Assembly: GCA_031288745.1 (NCBI GenBank)
Contig: JAITQT010000115.1
Coordinates: forward strand, 1-5,585
Direction: 5' to 3'
DNA length: 5,585 nucleotides
Source of the DNA: Deltaproteobacteria bacterium
GTDB lineage: Bacteria > Desulfobacterota > Desulfarculia > Adiutricales > Adiutricaceae
The first letter of the stretch is position 1. Each line of letters starts with the position of its first letter. Positions 1 through 5,432 of the stretch are shown piece after piece. The position numbers were made by a program, and so were the translations under genes. Under the pieces are notes generated by a model. The model was not told the DNA's origin. It did not search any database and saw nothing but the letters and a program-made list of their open reading frames with translations.

Positions 1-431
1 GGGTTAAATGAGTTATTACTTCTGATAGCTAGTTTAACAAGTTTCAGAGCTACCGCAGAACTTCTTAACAGAATAAGACGCGATGAAGACGCCTTTAAGG
101 AAACGACTCTTAGAAACAGAACTGAGCGAGAAGGTGAGGAAATGATGTTATATCTTGAGAAATTAACTAATGAGAAGGTCGCTTTATTGGATGAATTAGA
201 TAATTTGAAACAGTCGCCATCTAAATCAATGGACTCATTTGATGAAAAATATCATATAGCACCCGATGTTGTCGCCGCCGGTGCGAAGGATCTTAACATT
301 AAGAAATTTAATCCAGACGACTATGAGAATCCCGAGCTTACCGCCAACGTTTCCGTGGACGAGATGTAAGCGTGAAAGGTAAAAAACAGTTTAGACCGAG
401 GCCCGATGGCCAGAAACCAAAAGCACAAATA
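1..431 (+). pseudogene. DDE-type transposase remnant, N-terminal/central part (5' cut by window)
   Basis: Frame 1 is open from the first base to TAA at 367-369. The text includes LTSFRATAELLNRIRRDE and TLRNRTEREGEE, followed by a charged helical stretch. As I recall it, this is how the region upstream of the catalytic core looks in a family of bacterial DDE transposases whose later part carries ILDWFH and RNSSN.VEKAN. I cannot name the IS family with certainty. After the stop the text continues two bases later in frame 3 (372-431) as VKGKKQFRPRPDGQKPKAQI, so one frameshift lies near 366-372. It ends exactly where the first three bases of an inserted element (432-434) supply TGA. The start codon lies outside the window. 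An internal ATG at 142 is not a credible start because the frame is open and family-like before it. The remainder of the same gene follows at 545-598 and 595-1086. Being a remnant is well supported; the family assignment is from memory. Confidence 0.7.
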
Positions 432-543
432 TGATCGCAGCGCAAAAAGTCCCCTTTATCAATCCTTAAATTTGTAACATAGCCAAATTACTAGTTTATT
501 TTTTAGACTATTTTGATTTTAAGAGGTTTTTGCGCTTCGATCA
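432..543. mobile_element. 112-bp MITE-like inverted-repeat element, copy 1
   Basis: The ends are 17-bp terminal inverted repeats: TGATCGCAGCGCAAAAA at 432-448, and at 527-543 a sequence whose reverse complement is TGATCGAAGCGCAAAAA (16 of 17 match). AATA lies directly on both sides (428-431 and 544-547), a candidate 4-bp target-site duplication. Because flanking bases match further, a 5- or 6-bp duplication with a slightly shorter element is also possible; the net insertion is 116 bp either way. Removing 116 bp joins the interrupted transposase in one frame (KPKAQ then ISTTVV), strong independent support for these boundaries. The interior is AT-rich with no credible gene, so movement would need a transposase supplied elsewhere. 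A second copy of identical length lies at 5181-5292, with 94 of 112 positions matching and no gaps. Confidence 0.85.
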
Positions 544-544
544 A

Positions 545-598
545 ATATCCACCACGGTGGTTAACGTACAAACTCAAGAAGATAAATACAATCTAAAT
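545..598 (+). pseudogene. Transposase remnant, short middle piece after the insertion
   Basis: In frame 2 this reads ISTTVVNVQTQEDKYNLN before a TAA at 605-607. TVV followed by a charged turn and Y.LN is what I recall just before the second half of the catalytic core in this transposase family. The frame matches the 372-431 piece once the 112-bp element and one AATA are removed. It breaks off abruptly. The next recognisable text (KYKIILDWFH, from 595) belongs further along the protein and is in frame 1. I infer a deletion of some tens of codons around 595-600, which probably removed the strand carrying the second catalytic aspartate. Too short to mean anything alone; it is supported by its position and frame. 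Confidence 0.6.
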
Positions 599-1086
599 AT
601 AAAATAATATTAGATTGGTTTCATGTAGTCAAAAAATTTAAGGAATTCCTAAGTATGGCTTTTAAGAGTAGAGAACTTCGTAATGATTTTCTCAGGATAA
701 TCTTCTCCATGCTTTGGTACGGTAATGTTAACAAGCAATCAAGGAGTTGAAAAACGTGGACAAATCAAAAGTAAAGAACGCTACCAAACTTGACGAGTTG
801 ATTAAATATTTGGAACGGGTCCGTAATTATATTCCGAATTATGCCTTACGTAAAAAGCTTGGCTTGCGAAATTCAAGCAATTTGGTCGAAAAGGCTAACG
901 CTGTGGTTGTAGCAAAACGTCAAAAGAACAATGGTATGAGCAGGAGGAAGTACTAGTCTAGCAACAGTTACTTGTTTTAGAGTCAATGGCGATCTTAAAA
1001 GCTGGACTGAAAATAAATCCATCCCTTTCAAGTTGATTCCTTCCCCAGCTAAAGATGCGGCTCCTCCCCTGGCTGAGGCAGCCTAG
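595..1086 (+). pseudogene. DDE-type transposase remnant, C-terminal part (two frameshifts)
   Basis: Three frames join into one protein. Frame 1 (595 to about 734) reads KYKIILDWFHVVKKF and ends in SMLWYGNVNK. Frame 3 (about 735-942) reads AIKELKNVDKSKVKN, then IPNYALRKKLGLRNSSN, LVEKANAVVVAKRQKNNGMS. Frame 1 again (943-1086) reads GGSTSLATVTCFRVNGDLKS and on to TAG at 1084-1086. Each join looks like a small base loss: near 733-735, and near 941-943, where W-S-K would be expected after GMS. The ILDWFH, RNSSN.VEKAN and RQK..GMS blocks are, from memory, typical of the C-terminal third of bacterial DDE transposases; the glutamate of VEK is a candidate for the last acidic catalytic residue. An AAGGAG at 741-746 sits nine bases before GTG 756, so a 66-codon fragment could be translated, but I read it as a pseudogene fragment. 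Confidence 0.78.
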
Positions 1087-1087
1087 G

Positions 1088-1109
1088 TTTCCAATTGCAC
1101 AGTTGGAAA
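1088..1109 (+). terminator. Hairpin just after the transposase remnant
   Basis: TTTCCAAT (1088-1095) pairs with GTTGGAAA (1102-1109): eight base pairs including one T-G pair, with a six-base loop. It starts two bases after the remnant's stop codon and is followed by GTTTTAT. The stem is AT-rich and the T tract is short, so as a rho-independent terminator it would be weak. It may be the old transcription end of the transposase or a structure at the right end of the insertion sequence. No matching inverted end for that insertion sequence can be assigned within the window. Confidence 0.35.
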
Positions 1110-1243
1110 AGTTTTATCTTAGCCTGAAATTAGTATAACCGAATTGGAATCGAGCCTTCAACCCCGCCTTTTTTATCCTCAAGGCCTAAACTAAAGGAGG
1201 GGCCGCCTAATGGATTTATGGTTTTTAAATAAACTTAGTGCCT

Positions 1244-1277
1244 AAAAAAAAGCCGCTAAAACCTATCTTGTCAGCTC
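1244..1277 (-). terminator. Possible weak terminator of the minus-strand operon
   Basis: On the minus strand, immediately after the 729-aa gene, GAGCTG (1277-1272) can pair with CGGCTT (1255-1250) with two G-T pairs. This is followed by a run of T (A run on the plus strand at 1244-1251). The loop is long (16 bases), the stem overlaps the stop codon and pairing is imperfect, so only the position and the T tract argue for a terminator. Confidence 0.25.
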
Positions 1278-3460
1278 AACCGAATGGTTCCGGCCGTGGG
1301 TAAATGTTGACCTAAGTGGCAGATAAGGATTTTACGCTCGTTTTCAATAAATTGAAAATGGAGGCGGAACTCTTTACCCTGAATCGTGCTTTTCAAATGA
1401 GGATAGAAGGTTATCTTCTCGCCTTTGTAAAAACAGGTCCTAGCGTCCTCTAAGGCTTGATCTCTTTTAGTGCCGCGCCTTTCGGTCATAGATAAAGGGA
1501 TACCAGTGGCGTTACGGAAGGCGTTGGTGTCTATGGAGTTGTTGTTTTCGTCGGCGAACTTCATGGGGTGAAGTTTTTCGGCCAAGGCCTTGATGAATTT
1601 AACGGCCTCCTGAACCATGCGGGTTTTGAGAAAGTTATCCGATTGCGCGAAAGCGCTGATAGATTGGTTTAATAGTTCGTGGAAGATAAGCTTATTACTA
1701 TAATAGCGCTTGCCCGCTTCGACCACATCGTTTAAGGTCTCTGGTACCAGCCATTGACCGGCCCCCATTAAATCGGTTTTAAGCTCAGCGTTTAGTTTGT
1801 TGCTTTCCTGAAGCATCTGGTTGGTCAGGTTGAGGGCCTCGGTTTTGCCGTTTAATTCCTCTTTAAAATCGTTTTCTCTCGCTTCAAAATCCTCCAACAA
1901 TTTTTTTAAGGCCAGGTTTTCGTCTATTATGTCGCTGGGGTTTTTCTTAAAGTCCTCAAGCTCGTTTAACACCTGGTTTAGTTTTTCATTTAGCTCGGCG
2001 TTGGTATGGGTTAACGTACCCAGTTTTTCGGTTTGCCGCTCTAGTATCTCGACGTTTTCCAGCGCTTTATTCTTGTATTCCTCAACCTTATTTTTAGTCA
2101 ACTGCAACTCGTCGGAGCGGTCTTGGAAGGCCTGCTTAATTTCTTTGCGTTCGGCCACCACTAACTTGAGCTGCTTTTTGCATTCTTCTAAATCTTTGGT
2201 AACTTCGTTTAGCTGCTCGGTGAGAGCTTGATTTTTCTTGGTTAATCGATAGCGTTTGCGGTTTAGGTTAAAAGTGCTAATTTTAATGTTAATAAACTTA
2301 TCAGATAAGACAGAGACTTGATCTTTTAGCCGAGAGATAATTATTTTGTCGCTTTCTTCGAACTCTAATTTCTTAGCCTCTGATAAAGTAGTCGAAACAG
2401 GTTCTTGCGAGCCCTGGTTAAGAGCTGCCTCCGCCTTAGAGTTGGAGGTCTCCTGATGGCCTCCTGAGGTCCCCTCTTTTGGGTCGGGGGATTTAGAGTC
2501 AACGGTGGCTTTCAAACTTTGTATGGTCGTGAGCCCTTCGTAGCCTCCAGCTAGAGATTCATCTTCTAACTGATTTAAATGGTCGATGATTTTTTTCGGG
2601 GTAACGATATCAGTATCAATTGTATCATTATATAATTGAGCATACAATTTATTTTTTTGTTTTAAAGTAAAGCTTAATTCCAAAGTTACGGGATACTGGA
2701 AATCAATTGGCACTTCCAGGGGCCCGCTCGGTCGGGTTTTTTCATAGACAACTTTGAGGGCCGAGGTTTCGTCGCCCGAAAGCGAGGCCAGCCCTCGACC
2801 ATAAAACTTGGGGCTTTGGGCTTGCTGATCCTCTTGAAGTATTTTAATCGCCTCTTCAAGCTCAATGATATTTGAGGCCAGCCCGGGCTTATTAAGCAGG
2901 GTTGGGTCAGTTGCTTTTAGAAAAGATTTTTCGAGCCACTGGTAAGCGCTCCTAACAAGGGGCGCGGGTAAAGGCATTTTATAATCTAATAAGAACGGGT
3001 CGAAAATCAGATTAAAATTGGAGCTAGCGATGTATTTGCAAGCGCTAATGGCGCTATAGAGGGAGATTTCGGGTTGGTAGCACAAATCTAAATCGTCCAA
3101 TAAGACTTCAAAAGAGGCTATGTAAGCGGAGTTGTAATCGGGGAAAATAGGCACGAAAAATTCGTTTGGCCAAGAAATAGGGCCGCAAGTTTCCACTAGT
3201 TTATTATCAGGCCCTATAGCGATAGGTTGTTCAATATTTTTTTGGTAGTTGGAGTTGGCAGTGTACAACAGAACATAGAAGCTCCGAGTTTTCAAGGCTT
3301 GAGCTAGAGTATAACCAAAAAGATGGTCAGTTGTTGAATTAGAAGTATTTTTTAAATTAGATTTATGGTTATTAACTATTTGTCGAGTATATTTTTCATA
3401 TATATATTTAAATATAAAGAAAAAGTCTTTATTTTTGGATTGAAAATTAGGGAGTCTCAT
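1271..3460 (-). CDS. 729-aa protein: SseB-like N-terminal region, long coiled coil, compact C-terminal domain
   Basis: Function unknown. Residues 1-50 are AT-coded, basic and poorly ordered. Residues about 58-175 (FYVLLYTA, then EFFVPIFPDYNSAYIASFE, then FNLIFDPFLLDYKMPLP) resemble the SseB N-terminal domain pattern of a 'VP(I/V)F' strand followed by '(I/V).(N/D)PF'; this is a by-eye match. Residues about 305-365 are a low-complexity Ser/Thr/Glu/Gln/Gly linker. About 373-562 is heptad-rich and Lys/Glu/Leu/Asn-rich, a clear coiled coil. About 570-729 forms a separate domain; its end (RLHFQFIENERKILICHLGQ, then HLPTAGT) recalls, from memory, a C-terminal module in uncharacterised bacterial proteins with a 'RIYF...(V/I)GH(I/L)G.HLPT' pattern. 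No signal peptide, membrane helix, Walker motif or nuclease triad was seen. Start ATG at 3460 overlaps the upstream gene's TGA as ATGA; GGGAG at 3467-3471 lies six bases upstream, so translation is probably coupled. The frame is uninterrupted over 2.2 kb, unlike the decayed surroundings, suggesting it is functional. Confidence 0.85.
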   Translation of the reverse strand: MRLPNFQSKNKDFFFIFKYIYEKYTRQIVNNHKSNLKNTSNSTTDHLFGYTLAQALKTRSFYVLLYTANSNYQKNIEQPIAIGPDNKLVETCGPISWPNEFFVPIFPDYNSAYIASFEVLLDDLDLCYQPEISLYSAISACKYIASSNFNLIFDPFLLDYKMPLPAPLVRSAYQWLEKSFLKATDPTLLNKPGLASNIIELEEAIKILQEDQQAQSPKFYGRGLASLSGDETSALKVVYEKTRPSGPLEVPIDFQYPVTLELSFTLKQKNKLYAQLYNDTIDTDIVTPKKIIDHLNQLEDESLAGGYEGLTTIQSLKATVDSKSPDPKEGTSGGHQETSNSKAEAALNQGSQEPVSTTLSEAKKLEFEESDKIIISRLKDQVSVLSDKFINIKISTFNLNRKRYRLTKKNQALTEQLNEVTKDLEECKKQLKLVVAERKEIKQAFQDRSDELQLTKNKVEEYKNKALENVEILERQTEKLGTLTHTNAELNEKLNQVLNELEDFKKNPSDIIDENLALKKLLEDFEARENDFKEELNGKTEALNLTNQMLQESNKLNAELKTDLMGAGQWLVPETLNDVVEAGKRYYSNKLIFHELLNQSISAFAQSDNFLKTRMVQEAVKFIKALAEKLHPMKFADENNNSIDTNAFRNATGIPLSMTERRGTKRDQALEDARTCFYKGEKITFYPHLKSTIQGKEFRLHFQFIENERKILICHLGQHLPTAGTIRLS

Positions 3461-3612
3461 GATAATCTCCCTATTTTAGTTAATGATATTTTAATCTTGT
3501 TTGTATTAAGTAATCTAAGAAATTTAAATAAAATTCTAAAAACTTTTAATTTTAATTCAATTTTGTTCTTATATTTTTCTTTAATTGTTGATTTTAAACA
3601 TCTTCTAAATTG
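3330..3612. other. AT-rich island over the junction of the two operon genes
   Basis: About 280 bases of very AT-rich sequence (roughly four fifths A+T by eye) code for the end of the 128-aa protein and the first ~45 residues of the 729-aa protein. Composition changes sharply on both sides. Both reading frames stay open through it, and the ATGA overlap and the downstream ribosome binding site lie inside it. It may be an inserted or expanded low-complexity segment, or an old intergenic region that became coding. Confidence 0.5.
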
Positions 3613-3843
3613 AGGGTTTTTAATTCGTCGCTGTAAGCCTTTAGGGGCCATTAGTCGTAAGGCTTGTGCAAAGGCCTCGGCTAGGGGGTCTTGCCCCGAT
3701 TTCGAGGGACAAGGGAGCTTGGTCGGGGCTCTACGTTTACATTTACGAAGCCAATCGACCTGGCGGTTGACGTTAAGGTCTAAAGTACAGGCTTTGTTCT
3801 GGGCCAGATAAAAATCAAAAGGGGAAGGGGGCAATTTTTTCAT
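3457..3843 (-). CDS. 128-aa basic protein of unknown function, first gene of the operon
   Basis: I do not recognise this protein. The first ~78 residues (MKKLPPSPFDFYLAQNKA ... LAEAFAQALRLMAPKG) are coded by GC-richer DNA and include Cys and Pro-rich basic stretches; a short helix (PLAEAFAQALRLM) is likely. The last ~50 residues are strongly basic and Leu/Ile/Lys/Phe-rich (KYKNKIELKLKVFRILFKFL) and coded by the AT-rich island, so this half may be a later extension or low-complexity tail. No catalytic motif, zinc site or signal peptide is evident; the charge would allow nucleic-acid or membrane-surface binding, but this is inference only. The start ATG at 3843 has GGAG six bases upstream. The stop overlaps the 729-aa gene's start by four bases, so the two are co-transcribed and probably act together. 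It could also be a small regulator or partner of the larger protein. Confidence 0.6.
   Translation of the reverse strand: MKKLPPSPFDFYLAQNKACTLDLNVNRQVDWLRKCKRRAPTKLPCPSKSGQDPLAEAFAQALRLMAPKGLQRRIKNPQFRRCLKSTIKEKYKNKIELKLKVFRILFKFLRLLNTNKIKISLTKIGRLS
3467..3471 (-). promoter_or_regulatory. Ribosome binding site of the 729-aa gene
   Basis: GGGAG on the minus strand, six bases before ATG 3460, lying inside the end of the preceding gene. It fixes the start in an otherwise ambiguous AT-rich region where no other in-frame ATG is near. Confidence 0.65.
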
Positions 3844-3849
3844 TAGACT

Positions 3850-3853
3850 CTCC
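3850..3853 (-). promoter_or_regulatory. Ribosome binding site of the 128-aa gene
   Basis: GGAG on the minus strand followed by a six-base spacer and ATG 3843. The spacing equals that of the downstream gene's site. No convincing -35/-10 pair was found upstream on the minus strand. Confidence 0.6.
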
Positions 3854-3959
3854 AGAGTTGGTTTGGTGAAAAAACGTAATAAGTTAGGGGTTTAAAATTA
3901 GCTTGCAGAAAAATTTAAATTAAAACCCTGGTCAGTAATTTAGCCGGATAGCCAAAAAA

Positions 3960-4106
3960 ATGGCGAAGAATGTAAGGCTAAAAATGCGATTATTGGACGA
4001 CACTAATTATATTAATTTTTGCTACGCTCGGGTAACTATTCAGGAGGCCAATTCAGGGCGAAAGCATCAAAATTTTATAAATAATTTATACGAGCACTAT
4101 TATTAA
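3960..4106 (+). CDS. Possible 48-aa ORF or gene fragment, unrecognised
   Basis: ATG at 3960 to TAA at 4104-4106. The text begins MAKNVRLKMRLLDDTNYINF and ends NLYEHYY. No ribosome binding site precedes it (only GCC and a run of A). Amino-acid use is not obviously random, so it could be a fragment of an older gene, but a chance frame is at least as likely. Confidence 0.15.
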   Translation: MAKNVRLKMRLLDDTNYINFCYARVTIQEANSGRKHQNFINNLYEHYY

Positions 4107-4531
4107 TAATAAATATGTACCATATGTTTATATATAAAGAAAATTAAATACTTATATAATAAATTAAAGGTTTATTGATCGATAAATTTTTAGTTAACAT
4201 AGGGCAAATTTAGTAAAATTACAATAACACAAAATTTTGACGCTTTTGCCTTGGAGATAACTTCCTTAGTGTTTTCGCTGGCAACAGAAATTAACGGCGA
4301 GTGAGCAAATCTTACCCCTTTTGAGAGCAAGCCGGTTAAGTTAAAAAAATGTATCACATTTGTTATTAAGTTGGCAAGCTTTTCATAAAAGACCTTCTAT
4401 GACCTAATTTATTATGCTCGCTCTGAGGTCCTGAATCCGCCTTAGGCCAGGGTGCCAACCAAAAGAGAGATAAACTGATTCCGCCTATAACTTAACCTAT
4501 GAAGTTAAAAAATAGATTGGTCGAAAATAGG

Positions 4532-4610
4532 CCGGAGAGCCAAAGTTAAAGTTTAGCTGATTAACCCCCCTTGGCTTAAATTTGGGGCTGGTTTTACTTT
4601 GGCCCTCTGG
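4532..4610. repeat. Long imperfect stem-loop
   Basis: Left arm 4532-4550 pairs with right arm 4592-4610: CCGGAGAGCCAAAGT against ACTTTGGCCCTCTGG, with one mismatch and one G-T pair, then one mismatch and three more pairs. Inside it, AACC and CCCC (4563-4570) can pair with GGGG and GGTT (4584-4592), partly in competition with the outer arm. The total is about 17 paired bases in the outer stem, far more than chance. It could be a structured RNA, an operator-like palindrome or a degraded inverted-repeat element; no coding frame crosses it. Confidence 0.6.
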
Positions 4611-4650
4611 TTTACTTAAAAATAATATAAAATCAATAAATCTATAAATT

Positions 4651-4682
4651 AAAAAAATAATTAATTTATTAATTATTTTTTT
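4651..4682. repeat. Perfect 14-bp AT palindrome
   Basis: A7-TAATTAA (4651-4664) and its exact reverse complement (4669-4682) around a four-base TTTA loop. It consists solely of A and T and lies 40 bases right of the long stem-loop. It could act as a bidirectional transcription stop, as the T runs follow the stem on both strands, or as an easily melted cruciform site. Confidence 0.6.
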
Positions 4683-4758
4683 TAAGATTTTTGGTTGGCC
4701 TTAGCCCTCTCTCGTTAGCCTCAACATGAGAGCTGGTCAAGATAGGCTTGGTACCCAG

Positions 4759-4800
4759 TAGCTATTAGGCCTTCAAACGATGGGGCCTCAATAGTAGCTA
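4759..4800. repeat. Imperfect stem: TAGCTA ... AGGCC / GGCCT ... TAGCTA
   Basis: TAGCTA at 4759-4764 pairs with TAGCTA at 4795-4800, and AGGCC at 4767-4771 pairs with GGCCT at 4784-4788, with unequal internal loops (2 and 6 bases). Moderate support; it may be a relic structure. Confidence 0.35.
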
Positions 4801-4881
4801 AAGCTAAGGAGCGATATTTAATTGGGCAACTTACTCAAAGACATGGGCTGCTTTAGATAGGGCTGGTTTTTTCTAAGGTAA

Positions 4882-5159
4882 CCGTTCACCAAATCTTTTT
4901 TTCCTCACGTTGCGGCTGGTAGCGACTTTCGAGTTGTAATTGAGTTTTAGCATACCCTTAAGATTTTAACATTAGTTCTTTTGAAGTTTCTACTTAGCTC
5001 TCTGATTCAACCATATATTTTAACTTGGATTAATGTTAAAATTATTAAGCTCCTATAGGGGGCTACATTGTTGCGGTACGTGTCTTCCCTTTCAATAGGT
5101 TTGGCACCGCAACGTTCTCTCTTGTGAATGGGCCCTTAAACGTTCACATTGGTGAACGG
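4882..5159. mobile_element. 278-bp non-coding element with 11-bp terminal inverted repeats, copy A
   Basis: CCGTTCACCAA at 4882-4892 has its exact reverse complement at 5149-5159. A second copy starting with the same end lies at 5433. From AACCGTTCACC onward the two agree at 145 of 155 positions without gaps (4880-5034 against 5431-5585), while the sequence to the left of each is unrelated; so the left end is a true repeat boundary coinciding with the terminal repeat. Inside are three more inverted repeats: ATTTTAACATTA (4963-4974) with 5031-5042, GTTGCGGT (5070-5077) with 5106-5113, and CGTTCAC (5141-5147) with 5152-5158. No open frame is conserved: the few differences between copies change amino acids in the one shared frame. 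No clear target-site duplication was found. The right boundary rests on the terminal repeat alone. Confidence 0.6.
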
Positions 5160-5180
5160 ACACTCACAATACTTTATGGT

Positions 5181-5292
5181 TGATCGAAGCGCCAAAAGTC
5201 CCATTTATCTGTCCTAAAATTATTAACATACCATTATTACTAGTTAATTTTTTAGACTATTTTGCCTTTCAGAGGTTTTTGCTTTTCGATCA
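5181..5292. mobile_element. 112-bp MITE-like element, copy 2
   Basis: Same length as the copy at 432-543, with 94 of 112 bases identical without gaps and in the same orientation. Its terminal repeats, TGATCGAAGCGCCAAAA (5181-5197) and the complement of TGATCGAAAAGCAAAAA (5276-5292), match at 14 of 17, less well than in copy 1. Flanking TGGT (5177-5180) and TGAT (5293-5296) could be a duplication with one later change. The best-conserved interior part is TAGACTATTTTG (around 5252-5264). It lies between the two copies of the 278-bp element. Confidence 0.75.
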
Positions 5293-5432
5293 TGATTATG
5301 TTTTAACTAAGATATGGGCAGCCATTGAGGCCGATTGGTTAAGAGACAGTATAGAGTGTTCCTTAAAACAGGCCAAAGCCAGGGTGGTAAATAAAGAGCC
5401 TCTTAGCATTCAATTGCTTTATAATACTGGAA
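5293..5432 (+). pseudogene. Possible gene fragment between two repeat elements, unrecognised
   Basis: From 5297 the frame reads YVLTKIWAAIEADWLRD then SIECSLKQAKARVVNKEPLS, IQLLYNTG, helical and protein-like in composition and more GC-rich than the elements on either side. It is continuous with the 112-bp element on the left (5181-5292) and runs into the 278-bp element on the right (TAG at 5471-5473 inside that element). If the 112-bp element and one flanking tetramer are removed, the frame stays open back to 5160. I do not recognise a family. It may be a scrap of a host or transposase gene, or chance. Confidence 0.3.

Larger units (their letters stand above)
3844..4881. other. About 1 kb without a convincing gene
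   Basis: No long open frame on either strand. Short open stretches exist (for example 3960-4106 and about 4207-4302 on +), but each lacks a ribosome binding site or recognisable text. About 4075-4200 is AT-rich. The right half holds three inverted repeats listed separately (4532-4610, 4651-4682, 4759-4800). AAATGT/ACATTT around 4350 and TAACTT/AAGTTA around 4490-4505 form further short stems. No tRNA, rRNA or CRISPR repeat was seen. The segment is best read as intergenic or degraded sequence, and presumably contains the operon promoter at its left end. Confidence 0.5.

Noticed and set aside
142..369. Separate 75-aa gene starting at ATG 142
   Set aside because: The frame is open and transposase-like all the way from position 1; the ATG is internal and has no proper ribosome binding site of its own.
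747..956. Independent small gene of 66-69 codons (TTG 747 or GTG 756, with AAGGAG at 741-746)
   Set aside because: The protein text continues directly from the frame upstream and into another frame downstream; it is an internal part of the broken transposase. Translation of the fragment is possible but has no sign of selection.
1821..2231. 136-codon plus-strand frame
   Set aside because: Serine/phenylalanine-rich antisense shadow of the coiled-coil coding region of the minus-strand gene.
3365..3613. 82-codon hydrophobic plus-strand frame over the AT-rich island
   Set aside because: No ribosome binding site, and the hydrophobic text is what antisense AT-rich DNA gives by chance; both minus-strand genes cross it with good starts.
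3888..3930. GGGTTT...AAACCC inverted repeat upstream of the operon as a terminator or operator
   Set aside because: Only six base pairs hold and the inner part does not pair well.
4174..4184. TTGATCGATAA as another end of the 112-bp element
   Set aside because: Matches the terminal repeat only over its first six bases (TGATCG), with no partner end at the right distance.
4740..4810. tRNA-like fold
   Set aside because: No T-loop consensus, no acceptor stem and no anticodon arm of the right size.
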